64,000 bases of DNA, taken from the NCBI GenBank assembly GCA_019232905.1, contig JAFANA010000109.1:1-64000 (forward strand), read 5' to 3'. Under the pieces are notes generated by a model. It was not told the origin of the DNA. It ran no database searches and saw only the letters and a program-made list of their open reading frames with translations. The position numbers and the translations under genes are program-made. This stretch comes from Vulcanimicrobiota bacterium (lineage in GTDB: Bacteria; Vulcanimicrobiota; Vulcanimicrobiia; Vulcanimicrobiales; Vulcanimicrobiaceae). Shown here piece by piece: positions 52,318 through 61,234 of this stretch; position 1 is the stretch's first letter; the number at the start of each line of letters is the position of its first letter.

Positions 52318-53300
52318 GCGCGTTGCTCCGGACTGCGTGAATAGAGATACAGGAAGGCCGGGACTCCGATAAACGCGAGCAAGACGCCGATCGGTAATTC
52401 CGAAGGCGCGACGATGCTGCGTGCGATTGCGTCCGCGACGCTGCACAAGGCCGCGCCGAGAAAGACGCATGCGGGCAGCGTGACGCGCGCGTCCGAGCCG
52501 ACGAAGCGCCGCGCGATGTGCGGTACGATCAATCCGATAAAGCCGACCATGCCGGCGAGTGTCACGCTCGCGGCAGCAAGCAACGCCGAGCTCGCGAGAA
52601 TGATCCACTGCGCGCGTTCGACGTTCAAGCCAACCGTTCTCGCACGCACGTCGCCGATCCGCAGCGCGTTGAGTGCTGGAATCGAAACGGCGGAAAGCGC
52701 TATTCCGGTGATAAGATACGGAAGCGCGAAGCCAAGGTCGCTCCATCCGCGCCCCGCCATCGACCCCGCCAGCCACGCGAGAATCTGCTGTGCCGCATCG
52801 AGCGATGTCGAGCGCGCGATTGCGAACGCGATGAGCGCAGAGAAGAACGCCGAGATCGAAACGCCGGCAAGAATCAATCGATAAGCATCGAGACCGCTCC
52901 CGCGCCGCGCAAGCGCCGCAACAACGAGCGCGGTCGAAACGCCTGCGATAAACCCGAGCGCCGGCAGCACCGGTGCGGCAATGCCCGCTAAGATCGCGAG
53001 CGCAATTGCTGCGGCCGCGCCTGCGCTGACACCCGTTAGGTACGGATCGACAAGCGGGTTGCGGAGCATCCCTTGCATGAGAGCGCCGGCGACCGACAAC
53101 GCGGCGCCGACCGTTGCTGCGATGACGACACGCGGCATACGCAACTGCCATACGATCGTCGCGACATCGCCTCCGCTCTGCGGATGTGCCAAGGCGCGCG
53201 CAACGCTGCCCGCATCGAGAAATGATCCACCGGCAAGCAGACTCGCAGCGCACGCGAGTAGCGCGAGCACTGCGAGCGCTGCGAGCCGGAAGGTGGTCAA
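52314..53300 (-). CDS. btuC: Cobalamin/iron-type ABC transporter permease
   Basis: FecCD-family permease with about 10 membrane helices in 328 residues. Family signatures are visible: RMPRVVIAATVGAALSVAGALMQGMLRNPLVDPYLTGVSAGA and the C-terminal GMVGFIGLIVPHIARRF. The TTG start at 53300 overlaps the btuB stop (TTGA), so the two are coupled. The riboswitch upstream of btuB and the nearby BtuF support cobalamin rather than heme or siderophore. Confidence 0.93.
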   Translation of the reverse strand: MTTFRLAALAVLALLACAASLLAGGSFLDAGSVARALAHPQSGGDVATIVWQLRMPRVVIAATVGAALSVAGALMQGMLRNPLVDPYLTGVSAGAAAAIALAILAGIAAPVLPALGFIAGVSTALVVAALARRGSGLDAYRLILAGVSISAFFSALIAFAIARSTSLDAAQQILAWLAGSMAGRGWSDLGFALPYLITGIALSAVSIPALNALRIGDVRARTVGLNVERAQWIILASSALLAAASVTLAGMVGFIGLIVPHIARRFVGSDARVTLPACVFLGAALCSVADAIARSIVAPSELPIGVLLAFIGVPAFLYLYSRSPEQRA

Positions 53301-55114
53301 TGCGTCGTCAACTCGACAGTGAACGTGCGGCCGGGCATCGGATAGCCGCTGACTTCCGCGTACTGTTCGTTGCCGAAGTTGTAAGCGTGCAATGCCAGCA
53401 GCGTGCGCGGCATCACGCGCAAGCGCACGAATGCATCGCTCGTTGTGTAGGCGTTGGATTGCGCGAAGAGCGGAAGGGTCGGATCGAACGGCTGACGTTG
53501 CCCCGCCGTACGAATCGAGATGCCCCCGTCGGCAAGGAACCCGCGCGCCGATCCTTGGAACGCGAGCAGCGTGTTGACGGTAAAAACCGGATCGTTCGGA
53601 AGGCGCGTGCCGAGGTAGACGTCTTCGGCGCGGTAGAGATCCGTCGCATTGACACGGACCGTGATGCCGTGCATCGGCAGCGTGTGTGTCTCGAGCGTGA
53701 AGCCTTGCATGCGTGCTTGCGCGACGTTCTCCGGCGCAAAATTATCGTTAGGGTTCGCGATGATGAGATCGTGCGTGTAGTTTGTGAACCATGTCAGCGT
53801 CGTGCCGCCGAGAATGTCGTCGAAGCGAAGACTCGCATCACCGACCTCAGCTCGTTCAGGCGCGAGATTCGGGTTACCGTATCCCGGGAAGTAGAGTTCG
53901 CTGGCATTCGGAGCACGAAACGCGTCTGCCGCGTTGAGGCGAAACGATACGCCGTTCCCGAGTTCCGTTCGAAGTCCGAGCGACGGCGAAATCGCCCCGC
54001 CGAGCGATCCATCACGTTCGCCTCGGATTCCGGCGTAGAGGTCGCCGGAGCGAAGCGCCCAGTTTTCCTGCGCATACACCGCGCTTTGCGCCATCGCGTT
54101 ATACGAGACGCCCGTCGCAGTGCCGTTTCCATCGTCACTGCGAACGATTCCACGCGAAAGATCGATGCCGTAGATTGTTCGCGACGAAGCCGCCGAGACG
54201 CTGTTGCGGAAAGCGAGGTCACTGCGTGTTTCGATGCTGACGGCTTGCGCAGCGAAGAAGCAATTCGGGTCGGTCGCCGCATCGCAACCAAACGCAATGC
54301 TTTGACGCGAACCGCCGAGTTGCAGCGTCGGCGTCGACTGCGGACCCTTGAGCGAAAACGTCAGCGAGCCGATATTGTTCGTATCGCCTTCACGGCTCGT
54401 CGTCGATTCGGATGCGTACGGTCCCGGTGCGCCGACGTTATCGCTCTCGAGCGTTCCACGGAATGCGACGCCGACGTCTCCGAGTTTCCGATCGAATCCG
54501 AGACGCGCGGTCGTCTCCTCATAGTTGCTGTTGACGCGATAGTCGTTACCCGCGACGATGCGCTCGAATGAAAAGCCTTTACCTTGCGCCCGCAATTGCG
54601 AATCGCCGAACGTTCCGTACAACGCGCTTGCGGTCGGCGCAACGTTTTGCGCGTCGGTAATGATGTTGATGATGCCGCCGATTGCGCCCGTCCCGTAAAG
54701 CGTCGAGCCGCCGCCTTCCACGACTTCGACTCGGCGTACGCCGCTGGTAGAAATCGTGCCGAATTGCACGGAATTCGCGAATTCGCCGGGTGCAGGAAGT
54801 CCATCGATCAGCACAAGTACTTGTGCGGAGCTGCTGCCGCGAATCCCGTAGGACACGTTCGATCCGATTCCGCCGTAGCGGTTGATCTCAACGCCCGGAA
54901 CCTCGGCGAGCGCGTCGCCGACCGTGCGATATCCGCGCCGCGCAATATCGGCTGCGGTGACGACGTAGGTGGTGCGCGTCGTCGAACGCAGCGTCTCATC
55001 GGCGCGATCGCTCGTTACGACGTGCGTGATCTCCGGTGGCGCCGAGGGTGTAGGAGAGGGGGAAGCAATGGTAACCGCCGCGGCAATGACACGCAGCGCA
55101 TCAAAAACGAACAT
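53297..55114 (-). CDS. btuB: TonB-dependent cobalamin receptor
   Basis: Outer membrane receptor that would import cobalamins. ATG 55114 follows AAGGAAG. A leader (residues 1-18) precedes the plug (about 45-160: TTYVVTAADIARRGYRTVGDALAEVPGVEI, then QVLVLIDGLPAPG and LYGTGAIGGIINIIT), then the barrel ending in RTFTVELTTH, the terminal aromatic-type strand. Length of 605 residues fits BtuB. It is the first gene after the cobalamin riboswitch, which lies 41 bases upstream. A distinct TonB box is not obvious. Confidence 0.92.
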   Translation of the reverse strand: MFVFDALRVIAAAVTIASPSPTPSAPPEITHVVTSDRADETLRSTTRTTYVVTAADIARRGYRTVGDALAEVPGVEINRYGGIGSNVSYGIRGSSSAQVLVLIDGLPAPGEFANSVQFGTISTSGVRRVEVVEGGGSTLYGTGAIGGIINIITDAQNVAPTASALYGTFGDSQLRAQGKGFSFERIVAGNDYRVNSNYEETTARLGFDRKLGDVGVAFRGTLESDNVGAPGPYASESTTSREGDTNNIGSLTFSLKGPQSTPTLQLGGSRQSIAFGCDAATDPNCFFAAQAVSIETRSDLAFRNSVSAASSRTIYGIDLSRGIVRSDDGNGTATGVSYNAMAQSAVYAQENWALRSGDLYAGIRGERDGSLGGAISPSLGLRTELGNGVSFRLNAADAFRAPNASELYFPGYGNPNLAPERAEVGDASLRFDDILGGTTLTWFTNYTHDLIIANPNDNFAPENVAQARMQGFTLETHTLPMHGITVRVNATDLYRAEDVYLGTRLPNDPVFTVNTLLAFQGSARGFLADGGISIRTAGQRQPFDPTLPLFAQSNAYTTSDAFVRLRVMPRTLLALHAYNFGNEQYAEVSGYPMPGRTFTVELTTH

Positions 55115-55154
55115 GATCCGGTCTTCCTTTTCGCGAGGAACGTGATGCTGCGGT

Positions 55155-55370
55155 CTGTGCTGGTATCCTGACTCGCGGATCGTTGCCGTTAGGGGTTTGC
55201 GCTGAAGGCGCAAACCCTGAAGTGCTCCAAGTCTTCCGATTCCCAAATGGAATTGTGACGAAAGAGCGGCTCCCCGCATACAGTGGCGCGACCGTGCCGG
55301 CGTCTCACCGGCTTCCCGCGCACAAACCTAATCGCCGCTCTTTGGCAAAGGCGCACTCGCGGACCTGCCG
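55155..55370 (-). promoter_or_regulatory. Cobalamin riboswitch upstream of btuB
   Basis: Read on the minus strand, the conserved core is clear: GGGAAGCCGGTGAGAC (about 55318-55303), CACGGTCGCGCCACTGTA (about 55296-55279), GCGGGGAGC, GGAAGAC and the 3' box AGTCAGGATACC (about 55173-55162). A 10-bp helix AAAGAGCGGC/GCCGCTCTTT encloses the core. A stable hairpin (GGGTTTGCGC/GCGCAAACCC, 55193-55219) is the variable arm. It should repress btuBCD expression when cobalamin is bound. It covers nearly all of the space to the divergent btuF start at 55384. Confidence 0.92.
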
Positions 55371-55383
55371 GAAAGAGGCGCCA

Positions 55384-56232
55384 ATGATTCGCGCACTCGC
55401 TGCCGCGCTCGCGATGGTATGTTGTCTTGGAGCGGCACCGCCCTTACCGAGGATCGTCGCGCTCGTTCCGTCGCTTGCGGAAGATGCCTTCGCCGTCGGC
55501 GCGCACGTCGTCGCCGTTTCGAAATTCACGGACGATTCGCCGCAAGCACGCGGTCTGCCGGTGGTAGCTGACTTTCAAAGCGTCGATGCGGAAACGATTT
55601 TGCGCTTGCATCCCGATGTCGTCGTCGGCATTCCGGCGCAAGCGCGGCTTACCGATCCGCTGCGCCGCGCCGGCGTGCGCGTCGTGCTGGTTCCTGACGA
55701 TTCGTACGACGATATCTTTCATGATTTGCGCGTCGTAGGAGAGCTCGCCGATCGTACGCCGCAAGCGGTTCGCGTGATCGCGCAGCTCCAGCGTGAAACG
55801 GCGCAGCTGCACGCGAAGGCCGTGCGCGCGTATCGTCCGAGTGTCTTTTTTGCGCTCGGCACGGGGCCGATTTGGACGGTTGGTCCACACTCATACCTCG
55901 CGACGCTAATCGAACTGGCAGGCGGCCGCAATGCCGCAGACGATCTGGCGACGCCGTACGGCGAGTACAGCGAAGAAGCGCTCTTGCGCGCGCAACCTGA
56001 TGCGATCGTCGCCGGTCATGAAACAAACATCCGCGACGTGATCGATCACGACCCGTGGCGGAGCTTACGCGCGGTGCGCGAAGGACACGTCTTTACAATA
56101 ACCGACCAGCGTATCGCAAATGCGCTGTTTCGTCCGGGACCACGCTACACCGAGGGACTCCGCTGGCTGATCGAACGATTGTCGTCGCTGTCGACACCGA
56201 AGACCCAAAACGTCCGCTCGAACCGGAGCTGA
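55384..56232 (+). CDS. btuF: Periplasmic cobalamin-binding protein
   Basis: Substrate-binding protein (PF01497) that would deliver B12 to BtuCD. A leader (ALAAALAMVCCLGAA) precedes PRIVALVPSLAEDAFAVGAHVVAVSKFTDDSP and LRLHPDVVVGI, then a second lobe with TIWTVGPHSYLATLIELAGGRNA-like blocks (GPIWTVGPHS) and QPDAIVAGHE. ATG 55384 follows AGAGG. Its last 70 bases are shared with the hflX coding region, and the final 20 residues (STPKTQNVRSNRS) look like a random extension. It is divergent from the riboswitch-controlled btuB and so is not under that element. Confidence 0.9.
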   Translation: MIRALAAALAMVCCLGAAPPLPRIVALVPSLAEDAFAVGAHVVAVSKFTDDSPQARGLPVVADFQSVDAETILRLHPDVVVGIPAQARLTDPLRRAGVRVVLVPDDSYDDIFHDLRVVGELADRTPQAVRVIAQLQRETAQLHAKAVRAYRPSVFFALGTGPIWTVGPHSYLATLIELAGGRNAADDLATPYGEYSEEALLRAQPDAIVAGHETNIRDVIDHDPWRSLRAVREGHVFTITDQRIANALFRPGPRYTEGLRWLIERLSSLSTPKTQNVRSNRS

Positions 56233-57218
56233 TCGAACTCGAAGCGCTTGCGCAAGCCGCAGGAGCCGATCTCGTCGAGCGCGTCGTGCAGAAGCGCGCG
56301 CACGTCGATCCGGCTACGCTCGTCGGCTCGGGCAAAGCCCATGAAATTGCCGATCTCGTGCGTGAACGCGACGCAAAGCTCGTGCTCGTGCTCAACGACC
56401 TTCGCCCGCGGCAGCGTAAGAATCTCGAAAAGATCATCAGCGTGCCGATCGTCGATCGCACGATGCTGATTCTCGACGTCTTCGCGCGCCACGCGCGGAG
56501 CCGTGAAGGCAAGTTGCAAGTGGAACTCGCGCAGTTGCGTTATCGCCAATCGAATTTGATCGGCGTGGGCGCCGACCTTTCGCGTCTCGGCGGCGGCATC
56601 GGCACCCGCGGTCCCGGTGAAACCAAACTCGAGGTGGACCGGCGACGTATCCAATCGCGCATCAGCATCCTTCGCCGCCAACTCCAAACCGTCGAACGCC
56701 AGCGAGGGACCCGGCGCGCAGCGCCGCATCGCGAACCCTTGGTCGCGTTGGTCGGCTATACGAATGTCGGCAAGTCGTCGCTGCTCAACGCGCTCGCGCG
56801 CAGTGATGCGTACGTCGCGAATCAGCCCTTCGCGACGCTCGATCCGACGATCCGGCGCGTTTTCTTGAGCGACGGCCACTACGTGCGTCTTGCGGATACC
56901 GTCGGTTTTATTACCGACCTTCCGCGCGATCTCGTCAACGCGTTTCGCGCAACGCTTGAAGAACTGCGCGAGGCGGACTTACTCGTGCACGTGCTCGACG
57001 CATCGAATCCCGATTGGCCCCGCCAGCGTGAAGCGGTCGACGCGATTCTCCACGAGCTGCAGCTCGACGCGGCTCCGCGGATCGTCGTCTTCAATAAGGT
57101 GGATGCAGTGCCGCATCATGCGGCACCCGATGGGGCGCTCGGCGTGAGCGCCGCAACAGGGCAAGGGCTCGACGTGTTGCGCTCGGTGGTCGCCGAGCGG
57201 ACCGCCACCCCCGCATAG
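56055..57218 (+). CDS. hflX: Ribosome-associated GTPase HflX
   Basis: GTPase that splits stalled ribosomes. The HflX N-domain ([64 protein letters not shown]) precedes the G domain with G1 [9 protein letters not shown], G3 DTVGF and G4 NKVD. Homology to HflX begins only at about 56170 ([10 protein letters not shown]). Between GTG 56055 and that point no ATG, GTG or TTG exists in frame, so either there is a 38-residue extension overlapping btuF by 178 bases or a rare start (CTG 56163 or ATT) is used. I give the GTG start. Confidence 0.9.
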   Translation: [387 protein letters not shown]

Positions 57219-57237
57219 CGAATCGCGATCTGCTCCC

Positions 57238-57939
57238 ATGCCTCGATTCATTGCTGCGTTTCTATCCGCGCTTGCATTGTTCACGTCCGCATGCGCCGGC
57301 CGTTATCCTGACGACCGGTACGTCAACGCGGCGAATTCGGTACGCCCATCGGTCGTCTTACTGACGATGAAAGTCCCGCCCGAAAAAAAAGAAGACAAGT
57401 ACGACGACGAGTACGCAACCGGCGGCGTCGTCGCGAGCGGCCCATGGGGCGCCGACATTTTGAGCGTCTCGCATGCCGTCGAAGGCGCATGGGATATTTA
57501 CGCAACCATCGGCGACAAGACACGCGTCCCGGTCAAGGTCATCGCTCGCGACAAAGATCTCGACGTCGCACTCCTGCGCACGAACCATCGGGGACTGCCG
57601 GTACTCCCGCTCGGATCATCATCAAATCTCGCGACGCAGCTCGGCCGTGACGTCGCGCTCGTCGGCTACCCGATCCCCGACGAATTCGAAGACGAAGACT
57701 TAGGCCTCGCCGCATCCTTTAATAGCGGGCATCTTTCATCGCTACGCAAACACGCATTGGAAGTATCGCTCCCGATCGTCCCCGGCGAAAGCGGCGCGCC
57801 GGTCTTCTTGATCGACACGGGCGCCGTGATCGGCATCGCGGAGTCGCGTTTCGATGACGAACACTCCATCGGGTTTGCGCTGCCGATCGACGATGCGAAG
57901 AAGTTCTTGCATAAACATGATGCCGCGCATGGCTTTTAA
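57238..57939 (+). CDS. Trypsin-like serine protease lipoprotein
   Basis: The 233-residue protein has a lipoprotein leader (FIAAFLSALALFTSAC, lipobox Cys19) and a chymotrypsin-fold domain with the triad H79 (SVSHAV), D109 (KDLDVALL) and S185 (GESGAPV). It lacks a PDZ domain, so it is a degenerate HtrA/S1C-type protease in the periplasm. It starts 19 bases after hflX and may be co-transcribed with it. Substrate unknown. Confidence 0.85.
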   Translation: MPRFIAAFLSALALFTSACAGRYPDDRYVNAANSVRPSVVLLTMKVPPEKKEDKYDDEYATGGVVASGPWGADILSVSHAVEGAWDIYATIGDKTRVPVKVIARDKDLDVALLRTNHRGLPVLPLGSSSNLATQLGRDVALVGYPIPDEFEDEDLGLAASFNSGHLSSLRKHALEVSLPIVPGESGAPVFLIDTGAVIGIAESRFDDEHSIGFALPIDDAKKFLHKHDAAHGF

Positions 57940-57954
57940 GCCACGCTGACACAG

Positions 57955-59022
57955 CTAATGAGGTGAGATGGAAGAACGGTCGCCGATCCACTGCAAAGGT
58001 GGGATCGAGAAGTAGTGGGCGAGGGCGTCCAGATGCGTCGCATACGCGCGGCGGAGTGTGACGAAGCGTTCCCACGCGGCGGCGCGGTCGTGGAGCGCGT
58101 AGCCGGCGGTTTTGAGGTGTTCGCAGGCGTTGTCGAATTCTTCGCGTGTCAGGCCGGACTCGTTTTCGTCGGACGGCATGCGGAAATAGCTCGATAAGTC
58201 GCGCGAGGCGTGCCGCCCGATGTCGTAGAGGATGCGCGCTTCGCCGGCGTCGCCTTGCACGGTTGTGAGCAGGAGCGTTGCTGCATCGAGTAGCGTTCCC
58301 AGCGTTCCGACCCATGACTGGTAATCGTGACTCGAACGAAAGTACGCGAGAACAGGATATGCCAGGTGCGTTTCCATCACGAGCGCGCACCACGATTGCG
58401 CGCTGCGCATCAGGACCGGAAGGCTGTCGACGATGCGCGCTTCTTGCGCGATCACGAGTAACGCGACGCCGCTCGGCGGCGTGCCGGCGCGCGCGCCCAC
58501 CGTCAGGACGAATTGTTCGCGCGATTGAAATGCTCCGAAGATCGCGAATAAGAACGCTGTGGTCGTTCCGACCACACCGAAACCGGCGGCGCCCGCCGCG
58601 AGCGAACACAATCGCGTCCATCCACTGCGGCCGACGTAATCGCCGAATCCGATCGTGAAGTAGGAGGTGCCGGCGAAATAGACGGCTTCCCAAAACGTTC
58701 GCGGGTGCGGTCCAATGTCGTGTGACGATGCCCAAAAGATCATACCGAAGCCGACGAGGACCAGAATCGACCACACGATCAACTGCACGACCAAGGTGAC
58801 GGGCGCAAAAAGCGCGAGAAAGTCTTCGCGCGCTGGCTCGTTTCCGCCGTAGATACGAAACGACAAGCGCGGCCATAGTCGCCAACCGAAGCGCCAGAGG
58901 ATGTGGCTGACGCGGAAACTGCGGCCGACGGCCCTCGGTACGATCACGGACTGAAAGACGTCGTTCAATGCAAGAACGACGAATATCACGCCGAGAAGCG
59001 TCAGCACAACGCGGACGAGCAT
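57955..59022 (-). CDS. Two-helix potassium channel with C-terminal cytosolic domain
   Basis: Ion channel of the Ion_trans_2 type. An N-terminal membrane helix (VVLTLLGVIFVVLALNDV) precedes a channel core with a helix (VTLVVQLIVWSILVLVGFGMIFW), pore helix and filter T123-I-G-F-G-D128, and an inner helix (AAGAAGFGVVGTTTAFLFAIFGAF). About 180 cytosolic helical residues follow with no recognisable RCK/TrkA domain. Length 355. It is divergent from cobU. Confidence 0.87.
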   Translation of the reverse strand: MLVRVVLTLLGVIFVVLALNDVFQSVIVPRAVGRSFRVSHILWRFGWRLWPRLSFRIYGGNEPAREDFLALFAPVTLVVQLIVWSILVLVGFGMIFWASSHDIGPHPRTFWEAVYFAGTSYFTIGFGDYVGRSGWTRLCSLAAGAAGFGVVGTTTAFLFAIFGAFQSREQFVLTVGARAGTPPSGVALLVIAQEARIVDSLPVLMRSAQSWCALVMETHLAYPVLAYFRSSHDYQSWVGTLGTLLDAATLLLTTVQGDAGEARILYDIGRHASRDLSSYFRMPSDENESGLTREEFDNACEHLKTAGYALHDRAAAWERFVTLRRAYATHLDALAHYFSIPPLQWIGDRSSISPH

Positions 59023-59063
59023 GCGCGAAGTGGTTCAACATGGCCCCGGCGAACGCTTGCGCC

Positions 59064-59642
59064 ATGCCCGTAACGCTCGTAACCGGCCCCGTTCGTTCGG
59101 GAAAAAGCCGCTATGTGCAGCAACTCGCCGCGGCGGCCGACGGACGGGTGCTCTACGTAGCGACGGCGATTCGCGACGATGCCGACGGCGAATGGGTTGA
59201 GCGGTTGCGCCGCCACATGCAAGACCGGCCCGCGGACTGGAAGAGCATCGAAGCTGCACACCTCGGACACGCCGCGCTTCTCGAGATTTTTACGGGCGCG
59301 AATGACGGGGAGTGTGTCGTCGTCGACGCGCTCGGCACGTGGCTTGCGGGCCGAATCGCCCGGCATCTCGATGCATTCGAACGCGACTTTGCCGCATTTG
59401 AAAACCAAATGGACGGTGAAGCGGCAGAGATCGCCGATGCGATGCTTGCTTCGCGCGCGCACGTTATCGTGGTTACGGAAGAGGTCGGCTGGGATATCGT
59501 GCCGGTCGCTGCATCCGCGCGGCTCTTCCGCGACGTTCTGGGACGCATGAAGCAGCGGCTCGCGGCCCGGGCGCGCAGCGTCTACCTCGTCGTGTGCGGA
59601 TACGCGCTCGACTTACGCGCGCTCGGAGTAAACATCGAATGA
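59064..59642 (+). CDS. cobU: Adenosylcobinamide kinase/guanylyltransferase
   Basis: Salvage enzyme that phosphorylates and guanylylates adenosylcobinamide. P-loop GPVRSGKS (8-15), the guanylylated-His block RLRRHMQDRPADWKSIEA, VVDALGTWLAGRI and VTEEVGWDIVPVAASARLFRDVLGRMKQRLA are family signatures. I start at ATG 59064; ATG 59040 is an alternative. Length 192 is normal. It ties in with the btu uptake genes, but no other cob gene is in the window. Its stop overlaps the antiporter start (ATGA). Confidence 0.92.
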   Translation: MPVTLVTGPVRSGKSRYVQQLAAAADGRVLYVATAIRDDADGEWVERLRRHMQDRPADWKSIEAAHLGHAALLEIFTGANDGECVVVDALGTWLAGRIARHLDAFERDFAAFENQMDGEAAEIADAMLASRAHVIVVTEEVGWDIVPVAASARLFRDVLGRMKQRLAARARSVYLVVCGYALDLRALGVNIE

Positions 59643-61234
59643 ACTCGGCGCTGCTGCTGGTGGTGCTGCTCTGCGCCACCGTCGCCGCAGCGATCCTCGC
59701 AAAGCGTATCAATGTCCCGTATCCGATTGCGTTCGTGATCGGCGGAATTTTGCTGGCGTTCGTACCGCACCTCCCCGTACCTCGCATCGATCCGAATCTG
59801 ATTTTTCTGCTCGTGCTGCCGCCTTTGCTGCACGCCGGCGGATGGTCGACGGATCTTCAAGAGCTCAAGCGCAATATTCGCCCTGTTGCGCTGCTTGCAA
59901 TTGGACTCGTGCTCTTCAGCACGGTTGTGACGGCGTTTATTGCTCACGCATTGATCGGTCTCGACTGGGCGATGGCGTACGTCCTCGGAGCAATCGTGTC
60001 GCCACCCGATGCGGTCGCGGCCGAAGCGACGTTCGAACGCATGGCCGTGCCCCGCCGTATCGTCGCCGTGTTGACGGGCGAAGGACTGCTCAACGACGCA
60101 ACGGCGCTCTTACTCTACCGGTATGCGGTCATCGCCGCAGTCGCGGGTTCGTTTTCACTCGTCACGGCGTTACTTTCTTTTCCGCTCGTGACGATCGGCG
60201 GCGTGCTGATCGGTTTGCTCGCCGGCTTCGTTATCGAAAGCGTGCTCCGGCTATTGATGCGCGGTAACTTAGAAGACCCGACGATCGGAAACGTCATCGT
60301 GCTGATCGCGCCGTACGCATCCTACCTGCCCGCAGATGCGCTCGGCGCGTCGGGCGTTCTCGCCGTGGTAACGACGGGGATTTATTTGAACCAGCGCGCG
60401 AACCGGTTTATGTCGTCTGAGGGCCGCGTCGTCGGTTTGGCCGTCTGGAACATGATGATCTTTCTGCTCAATGCGCTCGTGTTTTTGCTTATTGGGCTCG
60501 AACTTCCGCTGATCGTCAGTTCGCTCGGCTCGTCGTTTACGCGCTTCGTGATCGATGCCGTGATCATCAGCGTTGCGGTCATCCTCATCCGCATCGTGTG
60601 GGTCTTTCCCTCCGCGTGGTTGCCGCGTCTGTTAATCAAACGTGTCCGCGATCGGGATCCGCTGCCGTCTTGGCGCGTTATCGGTGTGATCGCATGGTCC
60701 GGCATGCGAGGCATCGTTTCACTTGCCGCAGCACTCGCGTTGCCGTACACGGATGCCGCGCATCATCCGCTCAGTGGGCGCGCCGAAATTATTTTCATTA
60801 CGCTGTGCGTGATCGTCGTGACGCTGGTGTTCCAGGGACTCTCGCTCGGGCCGATCATTTCGTGGCTCGGCGTCGGCGAAACGGCGCATCCGCAGCGGCA
60901 TGAAACGCAGCTGCGGATCCGAGCATTGGAAGCAGGGGTGCAGCGATTGCGCGATCTTGAGGACACGTTTCACACGGCGGCTGAATGGGAGGTCGCAGGT
61001 CGCGTGCTCAGCGAGTACGAGACCCGTATCGAACATCTGCGCGGCCACCTCAAGGAAGAAGACGCCGAGCACGATGAGCGCTTCGCGAACGAGGCGGATC
61101 ATCGTCTGCAACAGGAAGCGCTCGAAGCAGAACGCCACGAGATTGCGCGCCTTCGTATGTCCGGAGAAATCCCCGACGATATCTTTCGCTCGATCGCCTA
61201 CGATCTCGATCTAGCGGAGCTACGGCTGCGCTGA
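59639..61234 (+). CDS. Na+/H+ or K+/H+ antiporter (CPA1 family)
   Basis: Cation/proton exchanger with 12-13 membrane helices (1-415) and a cytosolic, charged coiled-coil tail (about 430-531). Signature blocks are LPPLLHAGGWSTDLQELKRNIRP, SPPDAVAAEATFERMAVPRRI (the DAVA ion-binding segment with TGEGLLNDATAL) and WSGMRGIVSLAAALALP. ATG 59639 overlaps the cobU stop. Length 531 residues is normal for YjcE/NhaP-like members. Confidence 0.92.
   Translation: MNSALLLVVLLCATVAAAILAKRINVPYPIAFVIGGILLAFVPHLPVPRIDPNLIFLLVLPPLLHAGGWSTDLQELKRNIRPVALLAIGLVLFSTVVTAFIAHALIGLDWAMAYVLGAIVSPPDAVAAEATFERMAVPRRIVAVLTGEGLLNDATALLLYRYAVIAAVAGSFSLVTALLSFPLVTIGGVLIGLLAGFVIESVLRLLMRGNLEDPTIGNVIVLIAPYASYLPADALGASGVLAVVTTGIYLNQRANRFMSSEGRVVGLAVWNMMIFLLNALVFLLIGLELPLIVSSLGSSFTRFVIDAVIISVAVILIRIVWVFPSAWLPRLLIKRVRDRDPLPSWRVIGVIAWSGMRGIVSLAAALALPYTDAAHHPLSGRAEIIFITLCVIVVTLVFQGLSLGPIISWLGVGETAHPQRHETQLRIRALEAGVQRLRDLEDTFHTAAEWEVAGRVLSEYETRIEHLRGHLKEEDAEHDERFANEADHRLQQEALEAERHEIARLRMSGEIPDDIFRSIAYDLDLAELRLR

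Noticed and set aside
53186-54571. 461-codon plus-strand open frame inside btuB
   Set aside because: Antisense to a clear TonB receptor; composition dominated by Arg.
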